A stretch of 64,000 nucleotides of DNA from Ophiura sarsii (Eukaryota; Echinodermata; Ophiuroidea; Amphilepidida; Ophiuridae). Made by a program: the position numbers and the translations under genes. The notes beneath the pieces are model-generated. The model was not told the DNA's origin, ran no database searches, and was given only the letters and a program-made list of their open reading frames with translations. The DNA is taken from assembly GCA_035610835.1 (NCBI GenBank), contig CM069459.1, positions 53,495,755 to 53,559,754 of the forward strand, given 5' to 3'. Shown here in pieces: positions 12,601 through 21,757 of this stretch. How positions within the stretch are numbered: position 1 is the first letter of the stretch; each line of letters starts with the position of its first letter.

Positions 12601-15600
12601 TGTTGCACTGTAGTATCGAACTATACTGCACAGTAAAAACTATTTTAAACAACGCTAAACAGTACTGTTGTTTAAGCCTGTCACTCTAACAACTATCGTT
12701 CAAACCGTTAAACAATTGTTTAAACAACTGCTTTTGTTGTCGATCCTGCGCCCCTCTGCCAGTTGTCTCTATATAACTCAATAGTTAAAGGCTCTTGCCC
12801 GAACACAAGTAGAGGAAAACTCTAGGAAAAAAGTACCCATTTAGTGAGGTTTTAATCACCGATCCCTTGTCACTCCTTTTAACAATATAGAAAAAAGGAT
12901 CGCGCTTTCCTCGCTCTTTCCTCGAGTTTTCCTCTACATGTGTTCGGGGCCGGTTTGGGCAAGAGCACTAAGAGAGTTGTGTATCTAATACAAAGGCTGA
13001 CGGTTCGAATCCGATCAGAAGCATATGGTGTTTTAAACGGTTATGTGCACTGGCCAACTCTGGGGAAGGATAAATATTGAACCATTCTAATTATCTAGAG
13101 AACTATTAGTGCTTTTTTGTTTAAACAATTGAGCAGTTGTTTAAACAATGATTTAACAGTTTGAACAATAGTTGTTAGAGTGACAGGCTTAAACAACTGT
13201 TTTGTGTTGTTTAAAATAGTATTTACTGTGTGGGTGGTCCAGTATCGGACGATACTAGTACAGTCCAGAATCTGGGACCTAAAGTACACTTTTCCCCCAT
13301 TCCCTCTCAGGAAGCACAGGTATACTAGTATTACTTAAGGCCCACACAATATTAAGGTGAAACATATAATAAAATAACAAGTCAAGTCAAGTCAAGTCAA
13401 GTCAAGTCAAGTCAAGTCAAGTCAAGTCAAGTCAAGTCAAGTCAAGTCAAGTCAAGTCAAGCCATTTCCTCGTTCTTTCTTGTATGATAGGCCCAGCTGA
13501 TGGGATCAACCTGACGAGTCAGTCTCAGGAAACACAGGTATACTAGTATTACTTAAGGCTCACACAATATTAAGGTGAAAATAAAATAAAATATTGTATT
13601 CATTGATGAGGGGTCAAGTCAAGTCAAGTCAAATCGATCCTGCGCCCCTCTGCTAGTTGCTTCTATACGACTCAACACAAGTAGAGGAAAACTCGAGGAA
13701 AAAATACCCATTTAGTGAGGTTTTAATCACCGATCCTTTGTCCCTCCTTTTAACAATATAGAAAAAGGATCGCGCTTTCCCCGCTCTTTCCTCGAGCTTT
13801 CCTCTACGTGTGTTTGGGGCCGGTTTGGGCAAGAGCACTAAGAGAGTTGTGGATATAATACAAAGGCTGTCGGTTCGAATCCGATTAGAAGCATAATGGT
13901 GTTTGAAACGGTTATGCGCACTGGCCTACTCTGGGGAAGGATAAATATTGAACAATTCTAATTATTTATGGGGTAAACTTTGATATAACCTAATAATGTA
14001 ACGACCCGGGGGGGGGGGGGGGGGGGGGGGAGGTATAGACAGACACTTTTTTGGTAGGGATGTGCTGCCAGCAAAATGAAAATTGACCCAAAAATATATA
14101 ACTTTCGGGGGGAAATTGACCCATATATTTACCAGAGATCCATAATTTTCATACATATTTGACAGATTTTGCTAACAATTTCTGTCAAAAACAGCAAATT
14201 TAAGTTTTAGACTCACAAATGTACCAAAATTGGCTGTGAAAAGGGGTCATTCATTTACCAGGCAAGTGAAAAATGGGACCCTATCTGGCGGCATATACCC
14301 GTGACCTCATATCCACTGAGTATACCCCCTCCCGGAATTTCGAACGAAAGCGAGATGAATAAGGTCTATTGTCTTTGCTCCGCAGTATGCGCGCTTATCA
14401 TTGTCATTTGTTGATAAGGAACCGTGCATTTAAAATTCGCGCCAAACAAGATAATAACACAAACAGCATTCAACTTTTGCTGTTCCGTCCAGAATAGTTA
14501 GAAACCTATACGTGCTTGTTTTTTCCCTAACATGACGCACGGACACGATGCTGTGCTGAGAGGAGGCCCACTATGCATTCTGGGTAATTAAGCTCAGACG
14601 GCTCAGATTGACTCTTGCGGGACTGGTGGAACTTGTCTCTATATCATGATTATAGAGACCAGCCCCGGTGTATACTTTTAAACACAACATGTCACATAAT
14701 GAGTTATTTTAAAAATAGGAGTCACAACCTGTTTGGGCTTTAACAAATCTAAGCTTTAAACCTTAAAACTGGTTACTTAATTTACTCTACTTAAGATTTC
14801 ACGGGCACGCGTGGTCCAACGGATTCACCCTCGCTCCACAATACGACGGTTGTGGGTTCGAGCCCCGTTGGTGCCAGCGTGTTGTGTCCTTGGGCAAGGT
14901 ACTTTACCGCACTTGCCACGCTTCACCCATGTATAATTGGGTACCGGCATTAATTCATGTTGGGAAGTAAAACAGACTCGCTGTGCGGGAGGAGTGGCGA
15001 ACCCCCCACCCCACCCCCACAGCCAAATATTACATGGGGGAATTTGGCCCAAACGCCAATGAAAGAGAGATAGGCACTCCGCGCGCGAGCTTAAGAAGCT
15101 CGGCGCGAATATTTACTTACTTTTTACTTACTTAAGATTAAGATTAAAGTATTGTTAACGTATCTTTTTATATTTATCTAACTTTTCTCTGTTATGTAAA
15201 GGAAATAATATTGTGATCGGAGCTGTTGTAGGATTTGTGTTGTTTGTTGGACTTGTTTTAGTGGCAGCTTTGCTGTTTATCAAAAGGTAAGTTGTGTCCT
15301 TGTTTTGGTAATTTAAGGTAGTGTCAGTGTTTCAGTTGTGTGCATTTTTTATTCAAGCGTATACAGGGTGAGTCAAAAAAAAGTGTATTCAGCTTTGGGA
15401 TTTCATATCTTAAAATCTGTGCAAATATTTCACAGATTATTTAATTGAGGCAGACGAATCATCTCATTAAATAATTTTATTTAGTTGAAATTGGTTGTGA
15501 TAAACATATGTTATGCTCTTTGGCGTAAAAGTCACCATTTTATAAACCGAACAAGATTTGCGATATTTTCTCTTGTAAGATCTGTTGAATTCCACTATTG

Positions 15601-16650
15601 AAAACGGTCCATTCACTATTCCGAGCTAAGTCTGACTATCACAAAAGCCAAATTTGGTGTTGTTTTTGCTAAATTCGTGTAATGACATTGTTTTGTCATT
15701 ATTTCGCATTTTATGTTTGAAAAAATAACTGAGAATGTTTGATTTGTCTCTATTAGTTGGCTATTGTGTAGCATACCTTAATCCACTTGTTCATTTAAAT
15801 CGAGCATAAATATCCAATATTGTGTTCGGTTTCAAAATACGGTAACTTTACCAAAATAGTCATATCTGGTAAACGGTACCATGAAATGTAATGATTCTTT
15901 TTGCTGATGATAGTGAATGTATGCATCTATTGACACATATTTGTTCGCCTTCATATTCTGATAATAAAAAACTGCCATTCTCAAAAGTCACAAAAGTGTA
16001 TGAATTGCTTCTTACTAATGGAAAAACACCGGTGGTTGAGTGAATATTACTGTAATGTGTAATCAATTCATGATCATTTAGCCATGTAAATCCCCTTCTT
16101 GGCTCAGAGCTTAGCACAAATCATGAAATTAGCTGATGCTATAATTATAATATAATTGTGACCCTCATATTGCTGTTGTTGTTGTGTTTTCAGCCGTAAA
16201 TCCGATACATCAGACATCCATGAGGATATAGATCTTGACGGCTACGAGATTCCCAATATGCTGTCAGACCAAACTGCTGACAATCAAAACTTATCTAACC
16301 CAGTTGTTATGACGGATAACGAAGCTTACACAAGATTAGATGCATCAACCAGGCAACCAGAATCGGTGTACCAAGGTGTCAAGAATCAGGACCCGGACCG
16401 CTTGGAAACAGTGGATAATTACCAGAGCCTCGATGAAACGTCACGATTAAGTGCAGCTGACTACCAGGGTATATACCATGACGTGAAAATCGAGGTACAT
16501 ACTGACGAGGATGTTATATACCATGAGTATATGGATCCAATGGCAGGATCTGTCCGAAGCCAGTCTACGGTCCCTATTCCTCCAACAGTCAGTGGGATCG
16601 ACAATTCAAATGGCATGTACGTTAACGTGAAAGAAGCAACAAAGGCGTAA
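542..16650 (+). CDS. Receptor gene A (3' part): SRCR-WSC-sushi-TM receptor with ITAM-like tail
   Basis: Partial multi-exon gene; upstream exons lie outside the window. Visible exons are 542-649 (end of SRCR2), 4955-5232 (WSC), 5797-5994 (sushi), 15202-15286 (transmembrane) and 16194-16650 (tail and stop), each bounded by AG/GT. The product would be a type I membrane receptor: an extracellular ligand-binding module, one helix and a tyrosine-rich tail. The domains are known from scavenger/innate recognition and adhesion proteins; the ligand is unknown. Exon order and phases match gene B, its neighbour in the same orientation. One oddity: the WSC exon is 278 nt against 279 in B, a 1-nt loss near its 3' end that breaks the frame into the sushi exon. 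The gene is therefore a pseudogene, an assembly error, or a gene that skips WSC; skipping keeps frame because both neighbouring junctions are phase 1. Sushi, TM and tail frames are open, which argues against long decay. Confidence 0.8.
847..1440 (+). mobile_element. Non-LTR retrotransposon 3' end (degenerate)
   Basis: Frame 847-1101 encodes the C-terminal tail typical of CR1/Daphne-like ORF2 proteins: a GRREGHCLRFA segment, then a proline-containing stretch, then RTNRFKTVLC before a stop at 1099-1101. The A/T-rich 3' region holds two direct copies (about 1184-1220 and 1290-1332) of a segment containing tataatgtgcaatattctct, and the similarity fades near 1440. It lies in intron 5 of gene A. 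No reverse transcriptase core is present, so it is 5'-truncated. Confidence 0.7.
1441..2698. other. Intron 5 of gene A, unique/old duplicated sequence
   Basis: I see no gene here. About 1445-1680 resembles 31880-32060 of gene B's intron 5 (shared words around ctcatacgtgacttg and cgtataagtcttgcgtac), so it is ancestral intron sequence. Short open frames at 1673-2222 overlap on both strands and show no domain signal. Confidence 0.5.
2699..3568. mobile_element. Harbinger-like MITE, 870 bp, TTA target duplication
   Basis: The terminal inverted repeats begin GGGACCGTTCATTATTTATG at the left and are the exact complement at the right end (…aataatgaacggtccc). The repeat extends into ggtggagggggg. 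TTA flanks both ends (2696-2698 and 3569-3571), as expected of PIF/Harbinger (TWA target). The interior has poly-G and poly-C runs and no transposase frame, so it is non-autonomous. Confidence 0.8.
4297..4446. repeat. Long near-perfect hairpin
   Basis: The left arm (about 4300-4363, starting ttggtgact and ending tttggtacc) is followed by a roughly 12-nt loop and then its reverse complement (about 4376-4442), with only a few mismatches. The stem is about 65 bp. It lies inside intron 5 of gene A, on the transcribed strand, so it would fold in the pre-mRNA. Its tip word ctgactttgttttgg recurs in the MITE-like arms at 48540 and 56490. Confidence 0.75.
4555..4940. mobile_element. Truncated copy of the 17.2-kb MITE family abutting the WSC exon
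   Basis: Shares blocks in the same order with the complete element at 17247-17811: cattttcnca…ttttctacacg, then atgcatgcgcaggttgg, tcggccgca and gttccgatgga, then atttctcaacaactt. The right end of the element is missing; similarity stops about 15 nt before the 3' splice site of gene A's WSC exon (4953-4954). Confidence 0.6.
4955..5232 (+). CDS. Gene A exon: WSC domain, frame broken near 3' end
   Basis: Encodes a WSC domain (putative carbohydrate-binding, eight cysteines): GYIGCYGGFG at the start, NMTINFCRHYC, then ASLHMGNSCNCGDG and CSLPCSGNRDQICG. Acceptor is ttcattcag, donor gtaatc. It matches the gene B exon almost codon for codon up to LSI, then has one base fewer (attacgatg against atttatgatg), leaving phase 0 instead of 1. 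Spliced to the sushi exon, this gives a stop within that exon. An in-frame open reading continues through the donor to a stop at 5260-5262, so intron retention would give a truncated protein ending just after WSC. Confidence 0.85.
5797..5994 (+). CDS. Gene A exon: sushi/CCP domain
   Basis: 198 nt, phase 1 in and out. Encodes one complement-control-protein module with four cysteines (LCDDP, FSC, IQC, PEC) and the conserved tryptophan before the last cysteine. By hand alignment it differs from the gene B exon at only 6 of 66 residues. The intron sequence just after the donor is also conserved with B. Confidence 0.88.
6340..6990. repeat. ~160-bp tandem satellite, direct arm
   Basis: Units carry aaaatggctataactctg, then attaatcaccctagag, a block aaactcaatcagactgg, and tggcgtccaagatggccgcc. 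Starts of ctataactctg are near 6382, 6544, 6703 and 6870. The same units appear inverted at 9650-10030. Confidence 0.85.
7200..9490 (+). pseudogene. Non-LTR retrotransposon ORF2 relic (endonuclease + reverse transcriptase)
   Basis: The endonuclease part (about 7265-7570) reads VATWNMRTTLD and later NIDIVALQET followed by a stop: the APE-type endonuclease motifs WNxRTL and ALQET. The reverse transcriptase part (about 8330-9480) has TPGQDGIPPDVLK, VDFSKAFDTVDR and, further on, YSDDSALVATN in place of the catalytic Y/F-x-DD. Stops, frameshifts, a poly-G run (7706-7727) and an exact 31-bp tandem duplication (8936-8997) break it. It forms the core of the palindromic composite and cannot encode active protein. 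Confidence 0.8.
9650..10030. repeat. ~160-bp satellite, inverted arm
   Basis: Reverse-complement units of the 6340-6990 satellite, with ggcggccatcttggacgcca at about 9818 and 9979 and a more diverged copy at 9660. A run of C (9741-9753) replaces part of one unit. Confidence 0.8.
10640..11560. mobile_element. TTAA-type 'CACGCGGC' repeat family copy in gene A intron 7
   Basis: The left part holds cttttcacgcgac and atcaccatgagaaatgcatt; the right end reads gccgcgtggaaagtgttaac. Related copies are at 40487-40760 (gene B intron 7) and 37826-38580, where the outer ends read ttaacactttccacgcggca and the complement of ttaactcattccacgcggca. The ends suggest a TTAA target. This copy is interrupted by palindrome-cluster sequence. 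Confidence 0.5.
12780..12960. mobile_element. Small MITE with GGCTCTTGCCC ends (copy 1)
   Basis: Inverted ends: cgaacacaagtagaggaaaa at the left, and the complement of cgaacacatgtagaggaaaa at the right, with gctcttgccc outside. The second copy is at about 13670-13830. Gene B's equivalent site near 41040 lacks it, so it inserted after A and B separated and before the local duplication. Confidence 0.6.
12960..13090. repeat. B-box-containing repeat, SINE-like
   Basis: Contains agagttgtgtatctaataca, ggttcgaatcc (RNA polymerase III B-box match) and gcatatggtgttttaaa. Other copies are at 13840-13970 and 41045-41185. It is conserved between genes A and B, so it predates their duplication. A clear A box is not visible. 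Confidence 0.4.
13381..13460. repeat. (GTCAA)16 microsatellite
   Basis: Sixteen exact 5-bp units. A short second run is at 13613-13632. The paralogous site in gene B (about 40985-41000) has only aagtgaagccaagtgaag, so the expansion is specific to A. Confidence 0.95.
14799..15129 (+). mobile_element. tRNA-derived SINE with 10-bp target duplication
   Basis: The head is tRNA-like: A-box region gcgtggtccaacgg, B-box gggttcgagcccc, first half ending ttggtgcc at 14875. The body contains tgtccttgggcaaggtactt, a word typical of conserved SINE central domains, and the tail is a ttac simple repeat. It is flanked by ACTTAAGATT at 14789-14798 and 15130-15139; gene B has this site once (near 43461-43470) with no SINE. 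This is a clean retrotransposition in intron 7 of gene A. Confidence 0.88.
15202..15286 (+). CDS. Gene A exon: transmembrane segment
   Basis: 85 nt, phase 1 in, phase 2 out, acceptor atgtaaag, donor gtaagt. Encodes GNNIVIGAVVGFVLFVGLVL and on to LLFIK: about 23 hydrophobic residues with a small-residue GxxxG-like start and a basic stop-transfer residue. The gene B exon (43525-43609) has the same length and phase and is similar at about 20 of 28 residues. Confidence 0.88.
15287..16193. other. Intron 8 of gene A
   Basis: No gene. At 15363-15390 (tacagggtgagtcaaaaaaa) there is a mariner-type terminus without a matching right end. Beyond the first bases after the donor I see no similarity to gene B's intron 8. 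Confidence 0.5.
16194..16650 (+). CDS. Gene A last exon: ITAM-like cytoplasmic tail
   Basis: 457 nt to the stop at 16648-16650, about 152 residues, entered in phase 2 after gttttcag. Acidic and rich in tyrosine motifs: YEIP, YTRL, YQGV, YQSL, YQGI, YHDV, YHEY, YMDP, YVNV. YTRL-x10-YQGV and YQSL-x10-YQGI are two equally spaced pairs resembling ITAMs; the canonical spacing is 6-8, and wider spacings are tolerated in some receptors. SVYQGV fits the ITIM consensus, and YVNV fits a Grb2 SH2 site (pYxN). The tail would bind SH2 proteins after phosphorylation (inference). It does not align with gene B's tail except around IYHD(V/I). AATAAA occurs at 16662-16667, very close to the stop. Confidence 0.85.
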
Positions 16651-16869
16651 AAACAAACAAAAATAAATGATACTAGACAACTCCAGAAGATAAATTTATA
16701 TGCTTATCCATTTAAAATCTGTCCAATTGGGCGCCAAATGGCCCAAACATGTTAATTTGGCTTTCCAATTTGATGAGCAGATTGACCCACCATGTTAATA
16801 TAGCACATCAGATGTCTATGTGTGAATTTTGGATTGGGGATTTCAATACACACTTTATTAGGGTTCTAC

Positions 16870-17225
16870 CGCTCCTCCTTAAATGATACCAGAAATATAG
16901 ATCCATCAAAAAAGTGGGCAAAAAATAGAAAATCGTGGAATAGCCAGCCCATTAATGCAATGTGTCAGCTAAATTCCTCTTTGAATAGTGCCACGAATAT
17001 ATATTCATCGAAAGACGGGGGCAAACAAAAAAAGGGGAAAACGGGAAAGAATAAAAAAATAAAATCATGGAATGGCCCTTTAATGCAATTTGTCAGCTTT
17101 TACCCGCGAGGGCCTCTTCCTTGAATGGTGTCACGAATATAATTTCATCCGAAAAAGTAGGCAACAACATTTTGATTATTTAAAAATAAGTAATGGAATA
17201 GCCCTAATGCAATTTGCCAGCTGAC
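16870..17225. repeat. ~115-125-bp tandem repeat, three diverged units
   Basis: Each unit runs from a ctcctt/ctcttt/cttcctt-gaat start through acgaatata…tcatc and atggaatagcc to taatgcaat-tgtcagct. It lies just downstream of gene A. Frames crossing it are byproducts of the repeat. Confidence 0.65.
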
Positions 17226-17246
17226 GTGTAATATGGTTTAAATATA

Positions 17247-17811
17247 CAGTCATCAAAAAAAGTAACTATACAGGTAATAAATGGGCTTCTAACTCTTAAA
17301 ATATATATCCCACCTAAAAATATTTAATAATAAAGTTATTGAAAGATTTGTCATCTTTAATATGAGACATTACACGCTAGGATCGGATGATTATTGAGGA
17401 AGTGGCACTCAAAAATGTAAGGAGAAGTCCAATTTTCATTTTCACATTTTTATTTTCTACACGCGGACCAATCTACGGGTACCTTATCGATTCCCGGTAG
17501 TGTAATTGGGGGATGCATGCGCAGGTTGGACAGTCGGCCGCATTGTTCCGATGGATCAATACGCCACACACACGCTACCTGTCATTCTCTCCCCCGTGTT
17601 GAAATGTAAAATGTGAATTTGAAATTGTGACTTTAACTTACATTTTGGATTGTAGCTTCTTAAATATTCAACCGATCTTAGCGTGCAATATCTCATATTA
17701 AAGAAGATAAATTTCTCAACAACTTTATGATTTAATATTTCTAGGTAGGATATATATTTTTAGAGTTAAAAGTACATTTATTACCTGTATAGTTACTTTT
17801 TTTGATGACTG
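17247..17811. mobile_element. 565-bp MITE, mariner-like, TA-flanked
   Basis: Ends CAGTCATCAAAAAAAGTAAC and its exact complement; TA at 17245-17246 and 17812-17813. The inverted repeats extend about 200 bp with moderate divergence. The centre contains atgcatgcgcaggttgg. A truncated relative abuts gene A's WSC exon; related single arms are near 48.4 and 56.2 kb. Confidence 0.85.
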
Positions 17812-18344
17812 TATGCAAGCTCCATATAAGCCGTCATATGGGGGTTGGTAGATTTAATTCATATATCGTATGAACGGTTGAATGGTTGAAACTATTACAT
17901 GCCTATGTTGTTGTACAGTGAAGCTTCCATATCTGGGGATTTTTCTCCGCTGTACTCGCCGGACTAAGTTATACATGAGTCACGTGTTTATTAAATTTAT
18001 TCGCTATAATATATTCCGTATACCTAACTGTTAGTCAAACAGTGTGACTTAGGTATTTTTTTGTAACTGCCAACATGGCCAGTCGTAGGGTAGAACGCTT
18101 CAGTAAAACCATCACAACAAATGAAGTTATTGCATTGATAGAAGTTATGAAAAATTTCATTAACATTTCCCAAAAGTAGTAAATATGACTTAGGCAATTA
18201 TTTTTATTAAGCTGACGATATAATATATCAACAAAACGTATGATAAAAGTATAGTTTTAACAATGGGATGTACATATTAGACCACTAGAAACTCATATCC
18301 AGTACTTTTGCTTCGTTAACATACTTTAAAATGCCACTGCAACA

Positions 18345-18655
18345 TACAGGGCTTTCTGCGTCGCAGGACCAAACTCTGGAACAATCTCCCAATACAGATC
18401 CGTAATTCAAAGACGGTCTTTATCTAGAATATCTAGTCATTTTATTGTCTGCAGCGTTCCTACATGCTATATAGTAACTTGATTTGTGTAATGCTTTATT
18501 GTGTTTTATTATGCCTTCAATTTTCACTGTACTTTTATTTAGTTTGCTGCATTGTGTATATTGATACTCTTTCTTTTAAATGTAATTTGTAAAGCTCTTT
18601 GTGATCCTTTCGATGTAAGACGCTATATAAATGCCTGTTATTACTATTACCGTAT
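18345..18655 (+). mobile_element. CR1/L2-like LINE 3' end
   Basis: A reading frame at about 18360-18430 gives TKLWNNLPIQIRNSKTVFI, the C-terminal signature of CR1/L2-type ORF2. It is followed by a 3'UTR with gacgctatataaatgcc, the usual L2/CR1-like end. Only the tip of the element remains. Confidence 0.7.
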
Positions 18656-20867
18656 AATTATTACGACTTTGCTTTTCAAAAAAGGAAAAAAAGATGAAGT
18701 TTGTGCGGTTTATAGGAACGATATTCTATGCTGGCATTATAAAACACCTTCATGATATTGTTACTGAGGATAGATTTATTAATTTGACTGAACTGTCAAG
18801 AAAGATAAAATGTCCAACACATAATTATATTTAAGCTACACACACTTCTGTCTGTAATTCCAAACAAAATGGAAAAAAGAAGTAAAAAGGAACAATTTGT
18901 GTACACAGGCGAAAAGTATTTGTACAATTTTTTAAGAATACGGTTTACTAACTAAAGACATATAACATTTTAAATACTCAGAAGAAGCCTCTTTTATAAA
19001 GTATTGGGAAAGCAAAATATAATTAGAAATGATCGGAGTAAAATATTTTCTTTCAAAATGAGAAATAGAATAGTTAATAAGATGTTCAATATAATCTCAT
19101 GAACAATCTTATTTGATGTAAAAAGAATTTATGTAAATGGCAATTAAGTGACTCAGACATGTGTAATGTATGTAATTGTTTATATAATCATGATCACATT
19201 TTGTAAAATGCAACTACGGTATATCAACACTTTTTGGATTAAATGTTAAAGTATTATCCTATGCTGTACATAAATCAAGAATAATTTAAAATAAAAAACA
19301 CCTATTTCAATTTTATTTTTGTTGGAAATTTAGAGGACTGACGAAATTATCGCAGTTTCGAAAAGAAATTTAAGCTTAACAAGATTTAGAACATTGCAAA
19401 GTATACTGGAATATGTTTTGATATGAAGATGAAAATATATTTTATATCACGTCTTTACGTAACATGTTATCACATTATATAATATGATAAAACAATATAT
19501 CTATATTAACATTATGTGTATTATTATTTGATGTAATATTATAATCTAGCTATTGTTTAGATAAAAATAAAGATAATGCTTCCTCTATGAGGTTAAAAGA
19601 GGAAACAAATTCTTGAGAATTTGGTTGGAACGTGTCAGTGCCTCTATCGTACTTGACCTATACGCTACCACAACTTCGTTGTTCTCATACGCCGTAGCCA
19701 TATCTGGTGCTAAGGCAGGACTCGGTAGCCAAGGCGGGAGCCAAGTCGGGAAGACAAGTTGTGGGGCTCTTTGATCAAGTTCCTGTCACTTCCAAAGTTG
19801 CCCCCAAGGTGCGAACCTAGAGTCAGACGTTGAGGGAGGCGCAAAATATTAAAAAGTTTCTATGCTTAGCCCTAGATGCGTGGGGTCCAGGGGGAAATCC
19901 CCTGGGGGAATCAGGGGGCGGAGCCCTAATAAAGCCGTAGGGTTTTAGCATGTCTGAATGGCCTAGAAAAGCTCTCCTTGCTATAAATATTTATAACTTC
20001 ATCATAAAATTAAGACTTGGTCAGTGGCGGAGTTTACACATTATTTTTGATGGTTGGGATCGCACGAAGCGTGCGAAAATTAGTTTAAGTGTCAAAATTG
20101 CCTAAAAATAGCCTAATTTGACCTGCATTTTCAGGCTAATTATAAGGTCATCATTTTCGATTGTGTTTTGGGAAATGGGGCGGGAATTGATATGGGGGCG
20201 GGGAAGAACATTTTCTTTTGCCAACCCCCTCCCCACCGTGGTACAATGGTGCCGTTACTGGACTTATAGTATCCCTTCCTTCCTCCCCTCCCTCTTCCTC
20301 CCTCGCTCACTTTCCTTTTCCACCACTCCTTTTTCTAGAGGGGAGGGCACGCTCCTTAACGCCCGTTCCCTGGGTTACACCGTGCAGTCCATCATATAGG
20401 CTATTATAATACACCGTAGTCATGGTTGGAAGCTAAGGCGGGACTCGGGAGCCAAGGCGGGAGCCAAGTCGGGAAGACAATGCTTGGGTATTTTGAGTCG
20501 CTCTTCGTTCATTCCACTCATTATGGTAATATGCCTTTATATAGCCATGGCGGGATCCAATGCATAAGCCATGGTGGGAACCACTGGTATTCAGGGTGGG
20601 CAACATGCCCTGATGGGCCGTTCCAGACGTTATGGTAGCGCTATGTATGTTACGGCATGTTTCGTTACAGTTAGTTTTTGTAAATATGGAGGGATGATTT
20701 TGACGTTGTGGAGAGTGATAGAATTTCTCCCAGATATCGCGCGCGTTGTATTCCTGTTTGCTTATATTTGTTGTAATGTTTGCGCCTAGGAATAGGTTGT
20801 CTACATAGATGGCGCATTATAAGTGCATTATTATACAGACAACGGTGGATCTGGACACGAATGGCTG

Positions 20868-21198
20868 CAGTGGCGTAGCTAGGTTTTTTTTAAGGGAGGG
20901 GGCAAGATTTCTAAAATTTTCGTAAAAGGTTGCCCGGGCCCAAAAAATTCCAAGTCAGTCACCTCGTGAATTTCACGTAAGTGGGGGGGGGGGGGGGAGG
21001 GAGTCAAAAAAATTCTCACGGTCAAAAAATTTCGCACGGACACAAAATTTCACAGTCCAAAAAAACATTGTAGTCAACAAATATTGGCCAATCCTCAGGG
21101 TTTTAAGCAGTTTTTCCACAAAAATTGGCATTTATTTTTAAAAACCAGGCGAAAACTGCACCCCCTGACCCCCCCCCCCCCCCTGAGCTACGCCACTG
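20868..21198. mobile_element. hAT-like MITE with 8-bp target duplication
   Basis: Ends CAGTGGCGTAGCTAGG and the complement of CAGTGGCGTAGCTCAGG. Flanks AATGGCTG (20860-20867) and GATGGCTG (21199-21206) match at 7 of 8 positions, the hAT target length. Internal poly-G and poly-C tracts. A relative sits at 29302-29660. Confidence 0.82.
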
Positions 21199-21708
21199 GA
21201 TGGCTGTACATTTTGAATCTCCGTTGGATTTTGATTATATGACCCAAGAAAATTTATCACACGTTGGAACTAAATTATTTCATCCTAAAACGCTGGAGTG
21301 GGATAACCAACTCCATTGTCAGTATCATTTTTTTAAATTGAATCCGTCGTTAACCCTTCGTCCCATTCACTTGATGACGTAGCATCGTACGCGTAATTTA
21401 ACCTTGAATATTCGTGAACGAGCCTATGTCCGGCATCGTCCATTATTATATCAAATGCATTATTATTATAATTATAACAGACAGGTACTACCACCGGTAG
21501 GCCTATAGCAAAATTGATTTTGTTAAAATCATATTTACGATAATCTCAACTCTGACAACAATCTTCTACCATATTTTGCATGGATAAGTCTGACTTTTTG
21601 ATCAAATACTAAGTTGAAACCTTTTGTTGTTGAGCAACCCCATGCCAGGAAGGAAATGGCAGCCAGGTATACTGTTTGTGTAGAGTCAATCTGGGTTATG
21701 TAGCTTGT

Positions 21709-21757
21709 GTTCATAGAACTGGAATAGATATCCCAGTTCTATTCCAGTTCTATGAAC
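21709..21757. repeat. Perfect 20-bp-stem hairpin, template-switch-like
   Basis: GTTCATAGAACTGGAATAGA at 21709-21728 and its exact complement at 21738-21757, followed by a repeat of ctggaatagatatccc. The paralogous site near 49555-49580 has the sequence once only, so the inverted copy arose in the B block. Confidence 0.85.

Larger units (their letters stand above)
12629..13232. mobile_element. TIR element carrying a copied piece of neighbouring intron
   Basis: Inverted ends: CACAGTAAAAACTATTTTAA at the left, and the complement of cacagtaaatactattttaa at the right; the inverted arms continue for about 100 bp with gtttaaacaa words and a shared gtgacaggcttaaacaa. The middle (about 12740-13090) is a near copy of 13632-13970 just outside the element. 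Confidence 0.6.
10808..13296. mobile_element. CGATACTGG palindrome-cluster element, large copy
   Basis: Ends are inverted: ggggaaaaagtgtacttta at the left, and the complement of ggggaaaagtgtacttta at 13279-13296. Next to the ends are short palindromes of the type CCAGTATCGNNCGATACTGG (10835-11080 and 13240-13260). Several other insertions are nested inside. Confidence 0.6.

Noticed and set aside
20118..20409. Overlapping serine/proline-rich frames
   Set aside because: Pyrimidine-rich low-complexity DNA read in two frames; no conservation evidence.
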